Assembly: GCA_959601495.1 (NCBI GenBank)
Contig: CAUGPT010000047.1
Location: 1 to 14,921 of the forward strand
Length of the DNA stretch: 14,921 nucleotides
Reading direction: 5' to 3'
Source: Avispirillum sp959601495
Lineage (GTDB): Bacteria; Bacillota; Clostridia; Oscillospirales; CAG-272
Within the stretch, counting starts at the first letter, position 1. Each line of letters starts with the position of its first letter. This document shows, piece by piece, positions 14,782 to 14,921 of the stretch. Below the pieces are notes generated by a model. It had not been told where the DNA came from, did no database searches, and saw nothing but the letters and a program-made list of their open reading frames with translations. Position numbers and translations under genes: made by a program.

Positions 14782-14870
14782 TTGCAAAGCATTTCAAATT
14801 TTTACGTCAGCCTACCAAACGTAAGTAAAGGATGTGAGGGGGCTACTGTCCCGGCAGTAGCCGCCCTCAC
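14782..14870 (-). repeat. Dispersed hairpin repeat, full-length inverted copy C
   Basis: Read on the minus strand it matches A1 throughout. The 37-nt hairpin (14834-14870) is identical to 3-39, and the segment beyond shares the TTTACTTACG...GGCTGAC pattern and ends in TTTGAAATGCTTTG. A1 and C therefore form an inverted pair about 14.8 kb apart. Confidence 0.8.
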
Positions 14871-14890
14871 GCTCCCCCGACCACTGGAGC

Positions 14891-14918
14891 AAAAGCGGTC
14901 GAGCTGTCGCCCGCTTTT
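14891..14918 (+). other. Hairpin at the window edge
   Basis: AAAAGCGG at 14891-14898 pairs with CCGCTTTT at 14911-14918 across a 12-nt loop. It could be a terminator for something beyond the window, in either direction, but the sequence stops here. Confidence 0.35.
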
Positions 14919-14921
14919 CTC

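Noticed and set aside
14486..14828. Frames in the gene-free region upstream of nifJ
   Set aside because: They are low-complexity, Arg/Pro/Ser-rich, lack a ribosome binding site and overlap the repeat copy.

Overview
The window looks like chromosome of a strictly anaerobic, moderately GC-rich Firmicute, most likely a gut-type clostridium (Clostridia, perhaps the Ruminococcaceae/Oscillospiraceae; this placement is inference). The evidence is a single-chain pyruvate:ferredoxin oxidoreductase, strong Shine-Dalgarno sequences with occasional TTG and GTG starts, a soj/spo0J-type parAB pair beside serS, and a lipoprotein with a typical lipobox. Nearly all protein genes lie on the minus strand.

Layout, left to right. 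Positions 1-503 hold no gene. They carry a composite array of small hairpins that belongs to a dispersed repeat family. From 504 to about 9862 runs one co-directional minus-strand block, read right to left from a well-formed promoter at 9834-9862: parA, parB, serS, a two-helix membrane protein, a membrane-anchored MORN-repeat protein, a lipoprotein, a 65-residue membrane protein, a serine acetyltransferase (cysE) with unusual extensions, a zinc-ribbon CPBP protease and cysS. Gaps are short or negative in places (serS overlaps the next gene by 4 bp, the CPBP gene overlaps cysS by 14 bp), so much or all of it may be co-transcribed. The themes are chromosome segregation, serine and cysteine metabolism and charging (SerS, CysE, CysS), and a group of uncharacterised envelope proteins.

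Positions 9863-10150 are gene-free and GC-rich. A plus-strand tRNA-Gln(TTG) follows, with its own promoter and a near-perfect 20-bp terminator stem that begins inside the encoded GCCA end. It is convergent with nifJ. The two are separated by a second copy of the composite hairpin array (10394-10684) and the nifJ terminator. nifJ (10763-14335) has a consensus promoter at 14410-14438. The right edge (14440-14921) has no gene and ends with a full-length inverted copy of the repeat found at position 1.

I see no clear defence island, phage, insertion sequence or CRISPR. The most unusual features are (1) the serine acetyltransferase with tandem LEA-like 11-residue helical repeats and a Gly/Asp/Ala-rich tail, (2) the dispersed, covarying hairpin repeat family, and (3) the uncharacterised envelope gene group between serS and cysE.
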